Positions 8,508 through 17,269 of a stretch of 64,000 nucleotides of DNA are shown in pieces; position 1 is the stretch's first letter; each line of letters starts with the position of its first letter. The notes under the pieces are model-generated. The model was not told where the DNA came from, searched no databases, and worked only from the letters and a program-made list of their open reading frames with translations. The position numbers were made by a program, and so were the translations under genes. Source of the stretch: Hymenobacter metallilatus (lineage in GTDB: Bacteria > Bacteroidota > Bacteroidia > Cytophagales > Hymenobacteraceae); NCBI RefSeq assembly GCF_003944705.1, contig NZ_RWIS01000003.1:186001-250000 (forward strand), in the 5' to 3' direction.

Positions 8508-8702
8508 TTACGCTACAACCGGCTGACGGAACACGCGGTTCAGCACACGGCGGTACAACCGGGAAAACTGCTTGTAGCACCAGGATTTCAGCTCCGAAAG
8601 CTCTGCAGGTACCAGGGTACGAAGGGCTTTACGCAGTTCCTTCTCGAAGAGGATCTTGTCGAAGCTCACTTTGAGCAGAATGGTTTTGGCATACTCGAGC
8701 AT
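8508..8702 (-). CDS. Small conserved protein of unknown function
   Basis: A 64-residue protein starting MLEYAKTILLKVSFDKILF, followed by basic helices (EKELRKALRTLV, SELKSWCYKQF, RLYRRVLNRVFR). From memory, near-identical N-termini (MLEYAKTILLKVSFD) recur as small uncharacterised proteins in Hymenobacter and relatives, which is why I take it as real. It is strongly basic and helical, so nucleic-acid or ribosome binding is conceivable but unproven. Confidence 0.7.
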   Translation of the reverse strand: MLEYAKTILLKVSFDKILFEKELRKALRTLVPAELSELKSWCYKQFSRLYRRVLNRVFRQPVVA

Positions 8703-8894
8703 GGGTGAAGTTGGTTTTCAGAGGGTGGTAAATAAAGAGCGGAAAGGGTGGGCAGGCACTTGTACGGAACAGCAAAAAAAAGGCTAACAAGTGTTAGAAG
8801 ATTTCTTGACGCTTTCTTGAAAGATACAAAAAAATAACTGGCAAATGCAAGCAACAGTACCAGTGTTGCTGACTTTGACCCAGAGAAAGACATG

Positions 8895-8924
8895 AAAAAA
8901 GGAACGTTGCATACGTTCCTTTTT
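8895..8924 (-). terminator. Terminator of the ferritin-like gene cluster
   Basis: AAAAAGGAACG and CGTTCCTTTTT form a perfect hairpin with a 7-base loop. Read on the minus strand it is followed by TTTTTTCATG, giving a good intrinsic terminator about 50 bases after the last ferritin-like gene. Confidence 0.8.
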
Positions 8925-8975
8925 CTGGCAGCAAAGCTCGCAACCGAATGTTTCCGGTGCGTGTTGCAGCGGTTA

Positions 8976-9893
8976 TTAATACGTGAATACCTGCAGGATG
9001 CTTTCGGCCGTAACAGACTCAATGGGCTCATCAAACGCTTCGGCTACCTTGGCCAGCAAGGCACTGGCGCTAAGAGCCGGCGTGCCTACATTGATGGGAA
9101 GCGTAGAATCGAAAGGCACCCGCGTGACGAGGCCGCTGAGCGAAACGTACTGATTAATGTTGGTTTCGGTGGTGTATACAGCGTGCTGGGGCGAGCCGGC
9201 CGTGGTAATGGCCGTATCGGTGGCACTTACCCAACTCTTGACGGTGGCCCCGCGCTGCCGCCGCAGAGTGCGGATGTGGGCGGCGTGGCGGGCCTCCGTG
9301 GAGTGAGCACGCACGGTAGTTTCCAGCAGGTAGTTGTCGGATTGCAGGAAGGCGGCCTGGCCCTTGTAGGTTTGCACGCTGGCGTCTTTCAACAACTGGG
9401 CTACCTTCAGGAAGGTATCCGGGTTGGTATATACATCCGGGTAAACGGCCGGCTGGGTGCCGTTGCGGCTGCCCGTAAAGTCATAGTTGGGAGAAGCATC
9501 GAGGGCGCTGCCAGCATTGGTAATCAATTGCCCATACAAGGCCGCGTGCTTCTGCTGCTGGCTCTGGATAGTTTGGATGGCGTCGCGGGTGGCCGCGGAG
9601 CCGAAGAAGGTAGCCGGATTGGCTGGTCCGCCTGGCAGCAGACCCAGGGCGCGGGAGTAGAAAGCGTTCTGCAAGTTTTCCAGCTTCAGAATCAGCTTCA
9701 GTGCATCCAGGCGGGTACGCACTTCTTTCTGGCCCGCTTGCGCCGGAGTAGCCAGGCCCGCCAGCAGAGCGGGTAGCAGAGCAGTGCCAGCCTGGCCCAG
9801 GCGGGAGAGGGCCGCCCGGCGGGGGGCCTGCGTCAGGGCGGTGTGTTCAGTATCGAGGGTAGCCAGCCGAGCCAGCAGATGCAGAAAATTCAT
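8976..9893 (-). CDS. Ferritin-like domain protein (degenerate partner copy)
   Basis: A 305-residue protein homologous to the gene at 10774-11625: both have a cytoplasm-like N-terminal segment, an Ala/Leu-rich segment, a four-helix ferritin-like domain (LILKLENLQNAFYSRAL ... AHSTEARHAAHIRTLR) and a common C-terminal 'AEAFDEP/G' motif. Helix-2 metal-ligand position H-E-x-x-H has become Q-Q-Q-K-H, and helix 3 'F-E-D' has become 'L-K-D', so the di-iron site is probably lost. It is last in a four-gene minus-strand cluster, 14 bases after the lipoprotein partner. It may be structural, or may pair with that lipoprotein. Confidence 0.82.
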   Translation of the reverse strand: MNFLHLLARLATLDTEHTALTQAPRRAALSRLGQAGTALLPALLAGLATPAQAGQKEVRTRLDALKLILKLENLQNAFYSRALGLLPGGPANPATFFGSAATRDAIQTIQSQQQKHAALYGQLITNAGSALDASPNYDFTGSRNGTQPAVYPDVYTNPDTFLKVAQLLKDASVQTYKGQAAFLQSDNYLLETTVRAHSTEARHAAHIRTLRRQRGATVKSWVSATDTAITTAGSPQHAVYTTETNINQYVSLSGLVTRVPFDSTLPINVGTPALSASALLAKVAEAFDEPIESVTAESILQVFTY

Positions 9894-9907
9894 AGATAAA
9901 AGCGGGC

Positions 9908-10612
9908 TTACGAAAGATTGGTCAGGCCATCCACTACCAGTGTAAGCGGAACAATGGAAACAAGCGACGCGGCCACTTCAGTAGGTGTTTTTACCACATC
10001 CAACCCATCAGTAGCGCTAATTACGTCGGGGCCGGCGAAGGAGCCGGGCTGGGCCTGCTCCCGCACGAAAGCCGCATGCCGGGCCTCCACCGACGATAGT
10101 TTGCTCAGTAGCGCCAGGTAACCGGCATCGGCAATGCGCTTGGCCGCGCCGTTGTAAGCAGCTACGCCCAGATCTTCGAGGGTGCGGGCGGCCGCGTACA
10201 CTCCGGCGCGCGTGGTCAGGGTGAAAGAAGAGAAGTTGAAAATGATGGCCCCCGGCAAACTCCGGTCGTAGGCATTGCTGCCTAAGGCAAACTTGAGGAA
10301 CTCCCGATGAATTACTTCATGGTCGCGCAGGTCAATGAAAGCAGCTTTATCCTCGGCTGTAAAGTCGCTGGGAAAGGCATCTACAACTTTCTGGTAGAAG
10401 GTGGCCTCAATTTGCTCCAGCAGGTAAGCAAAGTTCAGCAGCCCGTTGTCGTTGCTCGAAAATGTAAGAGAGGCCGTAGTGTTGGTTGGCGTAGGGTCGT
10501 CGTCGGAACCGCAGCCGGCCAGCAGAAGGGCGGAGGATGCCGCCGTGGCCCCGGCTGCCCGCAAGAAAGAGCGACGCCGCAGGGTGCGCTCCAGAAAAGA
10601 AGTAATGTGCAT
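9908..10612 (-). CDS. Tat-exported ferritin-like lipoprotein
   Basis: A 234-residue protein with a twin-arginine-type start (RRRSFLRAAGA, residues 12-22) and lipobox LLAGC with Cys34, followed by an acidic GSDDDPTPT linker. The rest is a Ferritin_2-type four-helix domain: AYLLEQIEATFYQ, DHEVIHREFL, ARTLEDLGVAAY and SVEARHAAFVRE carry the expected Glu and E-x-x-H ligands. Folded export by Tat fits a metal-loaded protein. ATG 10612 is chosen over ATG 10636 because it places the Tat signal correctly. It is paired with 8976-9893, and the same pair occurs upstream. Confidence 0.85.
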   Translation of the reverse strand: MHITSFLERTLRRRSFLRAAGATAASSALLLAGCGSDDDPTPTNTTASLTFSSNDNGLLNFAYLLEQIEATFYQKVVDAFPSDFTAEDKAAFIDLRDHEVIHREFLKFALGSNAYDRSLPGAIIFNFSSFTLTTRAGVYAAARTLEDLGVAAYNGAAKRIADAGYLALLSKLSSVEARHAAFVREQAQPGSFAGPDVISATDGLDVVKTPTEVAASLVSIVPLTLVVDGLTNLS

Positions 10613-10714
10613 AGGAAGGAGAATATCAGCCGCCATGCAGGCACAGCCGCCGCATCAGTTCAGCAAAGATAACCTGTTCTGGGAGGATGCCGCTTTGCCG
10701 GGAAAGGTTGCACG

Positions 10715-10746
10715 AAAAAAGGCACCCCCGAACCGGAGGTGCCTTT
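10715..10746 (-). terminator. Terminator inside the ferritin-like cluster
   Basis: AAAGGCACC pairs with GGTGCCTTT; on the minus strand the hairpin is followed by TTTTTTCG. It lies after the gene ending at 10774, so the two ferritin-like pairs are probably separate or only partly linked transcripts. Confidence 0.75.
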
Positions 10747-10773
10747 CTGGCCAGGCGCTTACGCGCGGCGGAC

Positions 10774-11625
10774 TTAGAAGGTAGCGGCCGAACGGGCAAT
10801 GGCTACTACTGTGGTGTTGTCGAGGCCCTCATCAAAGGCTTCGCTTACTTCGGCGGCCGTGTAGGTGTTGCCACCCACCGAGGTGAGGGTAAGGCCACCC
10901 TGCACCAGGTTGCTTTCGGCCGGGAACGTGGCGGCCGGATTGCCGGCTCCGTACACGGCGGCCGGTGCCCCATTGGCTTCGGCGTTAGTAACCCAACCGT
11001 ACTGGGCAATGCTGCCCGCAGGGGCGGCCCGCCGCATGTAGCGGACGTGCGAGGCGTGACGGGCTTCTACCGAGTGAATCTGCAGGGCAATTGTGAGGAG
11101 ATTGTTGGGGTTACCAGCATCCTTGATTTTGGTGGCCTGGCCTTTGTAGGCACGCACCCCGGTATCTTCAAACGCCTGAGCAAACGTCAGGAACGATGCG
11201 TAGGTGGCAAAAGCAGTACCGAAGTTGAAGCTGGATGGGCGTGGGTTGGCATTGGCACCCAGGGCACCTTTCAAGAGGGCAACGTGGGCAGTTTCATGCG
11301 CTTTAATGGTCTGGATGGCACCCAGGGCTGGGCTGCCGGCGCTGAGGTTGGCGGCCAGGGTAGGAGCAGCCAGGGCCTGCGCGTAGAAATCTTCTTCCAG
11401 GTACTCCAGCAGCAAGGCGTAATTCAGCACATCGTTTACGCTGTTAAGCGTTTGCTGACCCATGGCTTTGTTGAAGGCCGAGCCAATGGCAATGGGGGCA
11501 GCGGCCAGCGCCATTTTCTTGCTGATGTCGCCGAGGGCCGTGAGGGCACTGCGACGATGGGTCAGTCGATCCATAATTTCCGGATCAACTTTTTCGATTT
11601 CGCGGATTATTTGAAACAGGTTCAT
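10774..11625 (-). CDS. Ferritin-like domain protein
   Basis: A 283-residue protein with a charged N-terminus (MNLFQIIREIEKVDPEIMDR), a hydrophobic segment MALAAAPIAIGSAF, then a ferritin-like four-helix domain. Candidate ligands are intact: ALLLEYLEEDFY, KAHETAHVALL, QAFEDTGVRAY and HSVEARHASHVRY. A Gly/Ala-rich tail ends in the AEVSEAFDEG motif shared with 8976-9893. It lies 32 bases after the lipoprotein gene 11658-12380, so the two are likely co-transcribed. The domain family is common in desiccation- and radiation-tolerant bacteria, but its chemistry is not settled. Confidence 0.85.
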   Translation of the reverse strand: MNLFQIIREIEKVDPEIMDRLTHRRSALTALGDISKKMALAAAPIAIGSAFNKAMGQQTLNSVNDVLNYALLLEYLEEDFYAQALAAPTLAANLSAGSPALGAIQTIKAHETAHVALLKGALGANANPRPSSFNFGTAFATYASFLTFAQAFEDTGVRAYKGQATKIKDAGNPNNLLTIALQIHSVEARHASHVRYMRRAAPAGSIAQYGWVTNAEANGAPAAVYGAGNPAATFPAESNLVQGGLTLTSVGGNTYTAAEVSEAFDEGLDNTTVVAIARSAATF

Positions 11626-11657
11626 ATCGAAGAAAAGTCAGGATGGGAGGGGGAAGA

Positions 11658-12380
11658 TTATTTGCCTACGTTGTCGCCGTTGATTTTGTCCTTGATGAAC
11701 GGCTGAGCGGCCGCCAGCACCTGCGACACCGTCAGCGCCTGATCGAGGCCCTGCGCGTTTACTACGGTGCTGTCGGCGAAGCTGCCGTTGCTCAGCAGGT
11801 CGCGGATGTAGGCAGCGTGACGGGCTTCCACCGACACAATTTTCCCGGCTATCAGCAGATAATCGTTGGTTTTGATGAGCGAGCCGGCACCGTTATAGGC
11901 AGCTACTCCCAGGTCTTCGAATGTTTTGGCCGTCATCAGTACGGAGTTACGGTCAGTGAACGTAACCTTGCTGAAGTCCGGCGTGAGGCCCCCGATAATC
12001 TGGGTAGGCGCGGCGGCCGTAATAGCCGCCTTGAAAAAGTCGCGGTGAATAGCCTCGTGGCGGGCAATAGCCGTAAGAGCCGTTCTTTCTTCGGTAGTGA
12101 TGCCGGTATAAGGCGTGGCAATTACCTGAGCGTAGAAGGCGGCTTCCAGCTGCTCCAAGGCGTAAGCGTAGTTGAGAACACCCACGTCGCCGGAGCCCAG
12201 GCTCACCGTGCCGGAAGGGGTATCGGTGTCATCGTCGTCATCGTCGCAACCTGCCAGCAACAGGGCCGTGGCACCGGCCGTAGCACCAGCGTACATGAAA
12301 AAGGAGCGCCGCTTGATGGGCACGAACAGAGGCTTGGCGAATTCCGCTTCGTCGGGGCCGAGGAGTTTGTTGTCGGACAT
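11658..12380 (-). CDS. Tat-exported ferritin-like lipoprotein
   Basis: A 240-residue homologue of 9908-10612. The N-terminus has KRRSFFMYAGA (from residue 23), a hydrophobic stretch and lipobox LLAGC with Cys45, then a run of Asp residues that would favour surface exposure. The ferritin-like domain keeps AYALEQLEAAFYA, RHEAIHRDFF, KTFEDLGVAAY and SVEARHAAYIRD. ATG 12380 is preferred to an in-frame start 12 codons earlier. It is the first gene of the cluster; a weak TGGCTTTG box lies at 12419-12426 on the minus strand. Confidence 0.85.
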   Translation of the reverse strand: MSDNKLLGPDEAEFAKPLFVPIKRRSFFMYAGATAGATALLLAGCDDDDDDTDTPSGTVSLGSGDVGVLNYAYALEQLEAAFYAQVIATPYTGITTEERTALTAIARHEAIHRDFFKAAITAAAPTQIIGGLTPDFSKVTFTDRNSVLMTAKTFEDLGVAAYNGAGSLIKTNDYLLIAGKIVSVEARHAAYIRDLLSNGSFADSTVVNAQGLDQALTVSQVLAAAQPFIKDKINGDNVGK

Positions 12381-12633
12381 GATGAGAACTGGTTGGGTGA
12401 ATGAAAGTGAAGACAATACAAAGCCACCTGCCCACAGGCAGTTGTTTTTTTAAAACCCGGAAAACAGAGGAGACTAAAAGAGTAGGTGGTTGTGAGGGGA
12501 ATTACGGGGTGGTGTTTCGCCCGGATTGGTAAAAGCCAAAATCTTGTTAATTCTATTTTATAAATAGTTGATCTTTATTGCGTAAGGTATCGGCCCTCAA
12601 CCGGGTTTCTCGCCCCCTGCGTGGGTTTTTGCG

Positions 12634-12662
12634 TAGCTTTAGCGCCCTACCTGCTGCCTTTG
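12634..12662 (+). promoter_or_regulatory. Possible promoter boxes before batD
   Basis: Two near matches to TAnnTTTG lie before batD: TAGCTTTA at 12634-12641 and TGCCTTTG at 12655-12662. The second is only 4 bases from the ATG. Each differs from the consensus at one base, so this is a weak call. Confidence 0.3.
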
Positions 12663-12666
12663 GTTC

Positions 12667-14130
12667 ATGCGTCTGTTTTTGTTTTTTCAGTGGGTGTTGT
12701 TGCTGATAGCCGCAACAGGGCACGCGCAGGCACCCGCGCCCAGCGCCACCATTGTGCTGGGTACTCCGGCGTTTCCGGTTAATGAGTACTATACCATCAG
12801 CTTTCAATTACGCGGCGCCCCGCTGGAGCGCTACTCTGCCTTTCCCGACCTAGAAGGGTTCAAGAAAAGCGGCAAGCTGAGCACCACTACCACGCGCATT
12901 GTAAACGGGCAAACCTCCACCGAGCTAACAATAACGCAGCGCTATGCCGCTTTTGCGGAAGGCAGCTACGAGGTGAAGCCTTTTAGCATGAAAATAAACG
13001 GCCTCACGGCTGAGTCGGCGGGGGCTACCCTGAAAGTAGGGCCCCAGCAAGCTACCCCGCCGCCCACCGCCGCCAGCCCACTGCAGGGTATCGGGCTGCT
13101 GGACCAGCTGTTTGGCAAGCCCAAGCCCCAGGAGTACGTGGAGCCCCAGGATCAGGCATTTCTGGCCCTGGTGCCCGATAAGCCCCGGGTGTATGCAGGC
13201 GAAGGCCTGCACGTGGGCCTGTATTTTTACCTCACACCCCAGGATCAGGCGGTACTAAACTTCTACAACTTTGCCGGGCAGCTACCCGGCATACTCCGGC
13301 AGCTGCGGCAGCGCACGGTGTGGGAAGAAAGCTTCGACGAGCAGGAAGTGTTGCCCGAGAATGTGGTAGTAGGCGGGAAACCCTTCCTGCGTTACCGTCT
13401 TTGGGAGGCGGAGCTGTATCCGCTCAATACGCAGGCGCTCAGCTTCCCGGCCGTGGAGCTCCAGATGCTGAAGTACCGATTGGCCAAAAAGCCCGATGCC
13501 GGCCTTGATAACCGTATGCAGGGTTACAAAACGTACCGCTCGGTACCCCGCACGGTGCCCGTACTGCCCCTGCCGCCCCACCCCCTCCGCGACCAGGTAC
13601 CGGTGGGCAACTACGAGCTGAAAGAGGCTATTGACCGAACCACGTTCCGGACGGGCCAGGCATTTGCGTACACATTCACGGTGGAAGGCGAGGGTAATCT
13701 GGCCACCGTAAACCTGACTACTCCGGCGGCCAGTCCGGCCCTGGAAGTCTACGGCCCCGAAATTCAGCAAAGCCTCACGCGCCAGAACGGGCGGGTGGGT
13801 GGGCGCAAGAGCTTTCGGTTTCGGCTGGTAGCGTTGCGGCCCGGCCCCGTGGCCCTGGATACGTTGTTCCGGCTGGTAGTATTCAACCCCGCAAGAGCCC
13901 GCTACGATACCCTGCGCGCGGGGGTACAGCCCGTGGTGCGGGGCCCCGAACAGGCTACCACGGCTTTCCGGGCTCTTCCCGACGACCCATATTACCGGGA
14001 GGCCCTGGCGGGTGCCGACCCAACTCCTCAGCCCCGGGATATATACCATAATGTGCGCCGCTACGCCAACGTAGTGGTAGTACTGCTGCTGGCTCTGGCC
14101 GGGGCAGGCTGGTGGCGGGCCCGCAGGTGA
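12667..14130 (+). CDS. batD: BatD-family protein
   Basis: A 487-residue protein with a signal peptide (MRLFLFFQWVLLLIAATGHAQA), tandem beta-rich domains facing the periplasm (TIVLGTPAFPVNEYYTISFQ..., EPQDQAFLALVPDKPRVYAGE..., then FTVEGEGNLATVNL) and a single C-terminal transmembrane helix, YANVVVVLLLALAGAGWW, followed by basic residues. This is the layout of BatD, a partner of the MoxR/VWA-domain Bat proteins linked to aerotolerance in Bacteroides. Here it stands alone: no MoxR, BatA, BatB or BatC gene is nearby. Start chosen at the signal peptide. Confidence 0.85.
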   Translation: MRLFLFFQWVLLLIAATGHAQAPAPSATIVLGTPAFPVNEYYTISFQLRGAPLERYSAFPDLEGFKKSGKLSTTTTRIVNGQTSTELTITQRYAAFAEGSYEVKPFSMKINGLTAESAGATLKVGPQQATPPPTAASPLQGIGLLDQLFGKPKPQEYVEPQDQAFLALVPDKPRVYAGEGLHVGLYFYLTPQDQAVLNFYNFAGQLPGILRQLRQRTVWEESFDEQEVLPENVVVGGKPFLRYRLWEAELYPLNTQALSFPAVELQMLKYRLAKKPDAGLDNRMQGYKTYRSVPRTVPVLPLPPHPLRDQVPVGNYELKEAIDRTTFRTGQAFAYTFTVEGEGNLATVNLTTPAASPALEVYGPEIQQSLTRQNGRVGGRKSFRFRLVALRPGPVALDTLFRLVVFNPARARYDTLRAGVQPVVRGPEQATTAFRALPDDPYYREALAGADPTPQPRDIYHNVRRYANVVVVLLLALAGAGWWRARR

Positions 14131-14267
14131 GGCAGTACACTTGGGAAATGGGGAGTTTTAGGTTCAATTTGCACCGCGAAGTATCTGGTGAACTTGTTGC
14201 TTGCCTGTTGGAGCACCCGCCGAGCCGCGGAGGTGTGCCGGCACTGTTTCCTAAACCAGCCGCTTCG

Positions 14268-14299
14268 TTGGCTTTGCCTTTCGCTCACTCATTCCTTTG
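14268..14299 (+). promoter_or_regulatory. Candidate promoter for aroC
   Basis: TTG (14268-14270), 21 bases, then TTCCTTTG (14292-14299), one base off TAnnTTTG, ending 6 bases before the aroC ATG. A second possibility is TTG at 14141 with TCAATTTG at 14164-14171 (20-base spacing), which would give a normal leader. Confidence 0.4.
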
Positions 14300-14305
14300 C
14301 CCCGC

Positions 14306-15388
14306 ATGAATACCTTCGGCCAGCTGTTTCGCATTACTACTTTCGGAGAGTCGCACGGGCCGGGTATTGGGGTGGTGCTGGATGGCTGCCCGGCTGGCTT
14401 ACCGGTAAGTCAGGAGCAGATTCAGGCTGCCCTGAACCGCCGCCGCCCCGGCCAGAGCGACCTGACCACTCCCCGCTCCGAAGCCGATCAGGTGGAGATT
14501 CAGTCGGGTATTTTCCGGGGAGAAACCACCGGAACCCCCATCAGCCTGTTTATCCGCAACCAGGACCAGCACAGCCACGACTACTCCCACATCGAGCATG
14601 CCTACCGCCCTTCGCACGCCGACTACACCTACGACCAGAAATATGGCCGCCGCGACTTTCGGGGCGGGGGGCGCAGCTCGGCCCGCGAAACGGCGGCGCG
14701 GGTAGCTGCCGGGGCTGTGGCCCAGCAGCTGCTGCTGCGCGAGGGCGTGGTGGTGAGTAGCTACGTGTCGCAGGTGGGCGCCGTGCAGGTGCCGGTCGGC
14801 TACGAGCAGCTGGATCTGACGCTGATTGACTCCAACCCGGTACGTTGCCCCCATCCCGCCACGGCGGAGCGCATGGCTGACCTCATCCGGCAGGTTCGGG
14901 ACCGGCACGATACGGTGGGCGGCCTGGTTACCGGAGTAGTACGCGGGGTGCCGGCCGGCCTGGGCGAGCCGGTATTTGACAAGCTGCACGCCGAGCTGGG
15001 ACGGGCTATGCTCAGCATCAATGCCGTAAAGGGCTTTGAGTACGGCTCGGGCTTTTCGGGGGTGCTGTTATTTGGCTCAGAGCACAACGACGAATTCTAC
15101 ACTGATGCAGCCGGGCAGGTGCGCACCCGCACCAACCACTCGGGTGGCATCCAGGGCGGCATCAGCAACGGCCAGGATATTTATTTCCGGGTAGCCTTCA
15201 AACCCGTCGCCACCATTTTGCAGCCCCAGGCCACCATCAACGACCAGGGCGAAGCTATTAGCCTGGCCGGACGGGGCCGCCACGACCCCTGCGTGCTGCC
15301 CCGGGCCGTACCCATTGTAGATGCCATGACAAACCTGGTGCTGGCCGATATGCTGCTGCGGGCCCGGGGGAACAAGGTTGGCTATTGA
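14306..15388 (+). CDS. aroC: Chorismate synthase
   Basis: A 360-residue enzyme for the last shikimate step, converting 5-enolpyruvylshikimate-3-phosphate to chorismate with reduced FMN. The three family signatures are present: [18 protein letters not shown] near the N-terminus, [20 protein letters not shown] with RSSARETA, and the C-terminal [18 protein letters not shown]. Length is normal. ATG 14306 is used; an upstream TTG adds only three residues. Other shikimate genes are absent nearby, so it is a single-gene unit. Confidence 0.97.
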   Translation: MNTFGQLFRITTFGESHGPGIGVVLDGCPAGLPVSQEQIQAALNRRRPGQSDLTTPRSEADQVEIQSGIFRGETTGTPISLFIRNQDQHSHDYSHIEHAYRPSHADYTYDQKYGRRDFRGGGRSSARETAARVAAGAVAQQLLLREGVVVSSYVSQVGAVQVPVGYEQLDLTLIDSNPVRCPHPATAERMADLIRQVRDRHDTVGGLVTGVVRGVPAGLGEPVFDKLHAELGRAMLSINAVKGFEYGSGFSGVLLFGSEHNDEFYTDAAGQVRTRTNHSGGIQGGISNGQDIYFRVAFKPVATILQPQATINDQGEAISLAGRGRHDPCVLPRAVPIVDAMTNLVLADMLLRARGNKVGY

Positions 15389-15707
15389 AGGAAGCAGAAG
15401 CGGTGGAATAACGGCGCAGGGCATTATGCCGGGCCCCGCGCGGTAGCCCGCGTGCCAGAGCGTGTGGACAGCTGGCAAACCGTACCCAGGAGTACGTCGG
15501 AAAGCATCCTTCCAAGCTTGCTAAGGTTGCGGTAGTCTGAAGGTCAGCAGGCGAGATTCCTTGGCATGTCCGGCAGGGCATATTTTTTGAGTGATGGTCA
15601 CTCGGCTGTTACTGTTCACGCTGCCTGCCTGCATGGTGCGGCGCACTTCTATGGCAGCAGAGCAAGTTTCGCTGGCTTGGCTGCGCCGTTGCAGAGCGCA
15701 GCGGTTT
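15389..15707. other. Intergenic region without recognised gene
   Basis: About 320 bases between convergent aroC and the antiporter gene. I see no tRNA, known ncRNA, plausible protein or clear terminator. The sequence has a TTTTTT run at 15582-15587 and otherwise unremarkable composition. Confidence 0.5.
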
Positions 15708-17090
15708 CTACTTCCCGCCCCATAGCAGCCAGCCGCTTACTATCCCCAGTACCGGCAGCAGATACGGTAGGGAGTAGCGGCCCATGTAGCCGAAAAAGCT
15801 GGGCATAGGTACCCCTTCCTTCTCGGCAATTGCCCGCACCAAAAAATTGGGCCCGTTGCCAATGTAAGTGAGAGCCCCAAACAGCACCGCCCCGCTGGAA
15901 ATAGCCCGCAACAGCGGAATTGTGGCCGCTGCTTCGGCAAATTGCTGTACCTGCGCAGCACTCGTAATCTGCAGCCCGTGTCCCGATAGGCTCAAACCCA
16001 GAAAGGAAGCGTAGGTGGGTGCATTGTCCAGGAAGGCCGATAGAATACCCGTGCACCAGTATAAGGTGGCCGGCGTAAGCCGGCTGGCCACGGCCGGATT
16101 CGCCGCGAGGTGCGCGGCGAGCTGCAGGGCCGGCATCATCGTCAGAAAAATGCCGAAGAAAAGTAGCGCCACCTCCCGCATAGGGGCCAGGTTGAAATGA
16201 TTGGCCGCCAGTGCCTTGGGGTGGGCCGTACGGTAGCAGCCCCAGGCCGCCAGTAGCTGCAGCACTTCCCGCACAAACGAAACTTTCAGGCCGGCCAGGG
16301 GCAGGTAGGGCAGCCAAGACAGGCGGCCGGGGTCCAGAAAAACGGCTCCCAGCACAACCAGCAGCCACAAGGCATGGTAGCGGCCATTGAAATCGAACAG
16401 GGGCAGGCCTTTGGCCGAGCGTGCCCGGCGTCGCTCGTTGCGCGAGAGGCGGGAGGGGTAGGGCGTGCGGCGGTCTTTCAGCCAGAACAGCAGTAGCAGC
16501 AGGCCAGTGGAAAGAAGCCACGGTACCAGCAGGTGGGTGGTGGTCCAGAAAAACGGCACGCCCCGCAAAAAGCCGATGAACAATGGCGGGTCGCCGAGCG
16601 GAGTAAGCAAACCGCCGGCATTACTGACGATAAAAATGAAAAAGATAATGTGATACGTCCGGATGCGCTGGTCGTTGAGCCGGATAAGCGGGCGAATGAG
16701 CAGCAGAGAAGCACCAGTGGTACCTACAATGGACGCCAGCACCGCCCCGGCCGCCAGCAGCAGCACATTGCGGAGCGGTGTGCCGGCTACGTTCAAATTG
16801 AAATACAGCGTACCGCCTACCACAAACAAGGCCGTGAGCAGCACGGCAAAGGATACGTATTCGGCCAGGGTTTCGGTGGTGGTATGCCAGTCGTGCCGCC
16901 CGAAACCATAATACCCCAGCATCAGCAGGCCCAATCCCACGGCAATGTGCCCGTACCATTTCTCCCAGAAGTGAGGGAATAGCAGCGGGCCGCTGGCAAT
17001 AAGGCCCAGCAGGCCCAAAAACGGCAGTAGCAACGGCCAGGCCGGAGCCGGGGCCCTCGCGGAAAGCAGAAGAGCAGAAAGTACAAGCAC
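15708..17090 (-). CDS. Sodium:proton antiporter, NhaD/CitMHS type
   Basis: A 460-residue inner-membrane protein with about 12 hydrophobic segments. The loop SNAGGLLTPLGDPPLFIGFL is the hallmark of NhaD-like antiporters and related ion transporters, and a second inverted-repeat-like motif appears as ALTYIGNGPNFLVRAIAE with the DNAPTY stretch before it. It probably exchanges Na+ for H+. Start is GTG at 17090; a TACCTTTA box on the minus strand ends 4 bases before it, which supports this start. No operon partner is seen. Confidence 0.87.
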   Translation of the reverse strand: MLVLSALLLSARAPAPAWPLLLPFLGLLGLIASGPLLFPHFWEKWYGHIAVGLGLLMLGYYGFGRHDWHTTTETLAEYVSFAVLLTALFVVGGTLYFNLNVAGTPLRNVLLLAAGAVLASIVGTTGASLLLIRPLIRLNDQRIRTYHIIFFIFIVSNAGGLLTPLGDPPLFIGFLRGVPFFWTTTHLLVPWLLSTGLLLLLFWLKDRRTPYPSRLSRNERRRARSAKGLPLFDFNGRYHALWLLVVLGAVFLDPGRLSWLPYLPLAGLKVSFVREVLQLLAAWGCYRTAHPKALAANHFNLAPMREVALLFFGIFLTMMPALQLAAHLAANPAVASRLTPATLYWCTGILSAFLDNAPTYASFLGLSLSGHGLQITSAAQVQQFAEAAATIPLLRAISSGAVLFGALTYIGNGPNFLVRAIAEKEGVPMPSFFGYMGRYSLPYLLPVLGIVSGWLLWGGK

Positions 17091-17174
17091 AGCCTAAAGG
17101 TAAAGCCTGCCGGGAAAGCCGGGTACTTATGCCAGGGGCACTTCCGGCAATTACATCTTGTTACGGCATTCAGC

Positions 17175-17182
17175 TACCTTTG
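17175..17182 (+). promoter_or_regulatory. -7 box (TACCTTTG) for the nfu-type gene
   Basis: TACCTTTG fits TAnnTTTG. The TTG at 17158-17160 is only 14 bases upstream, shorter than the usual 19-21, so the -33 part is uncertain. It implies an untranslated leader of about 80 bases. Confidence 0.45.
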
Positions 17183-17269
17183 CAACTATTACCGCCCCGC
17201 GCGGTTTACCGAGTCGGCTGCCTATTGCGGCCGGTATTCTCCCTTCGCTTGTCTCCAAGTCTTTCAAAC

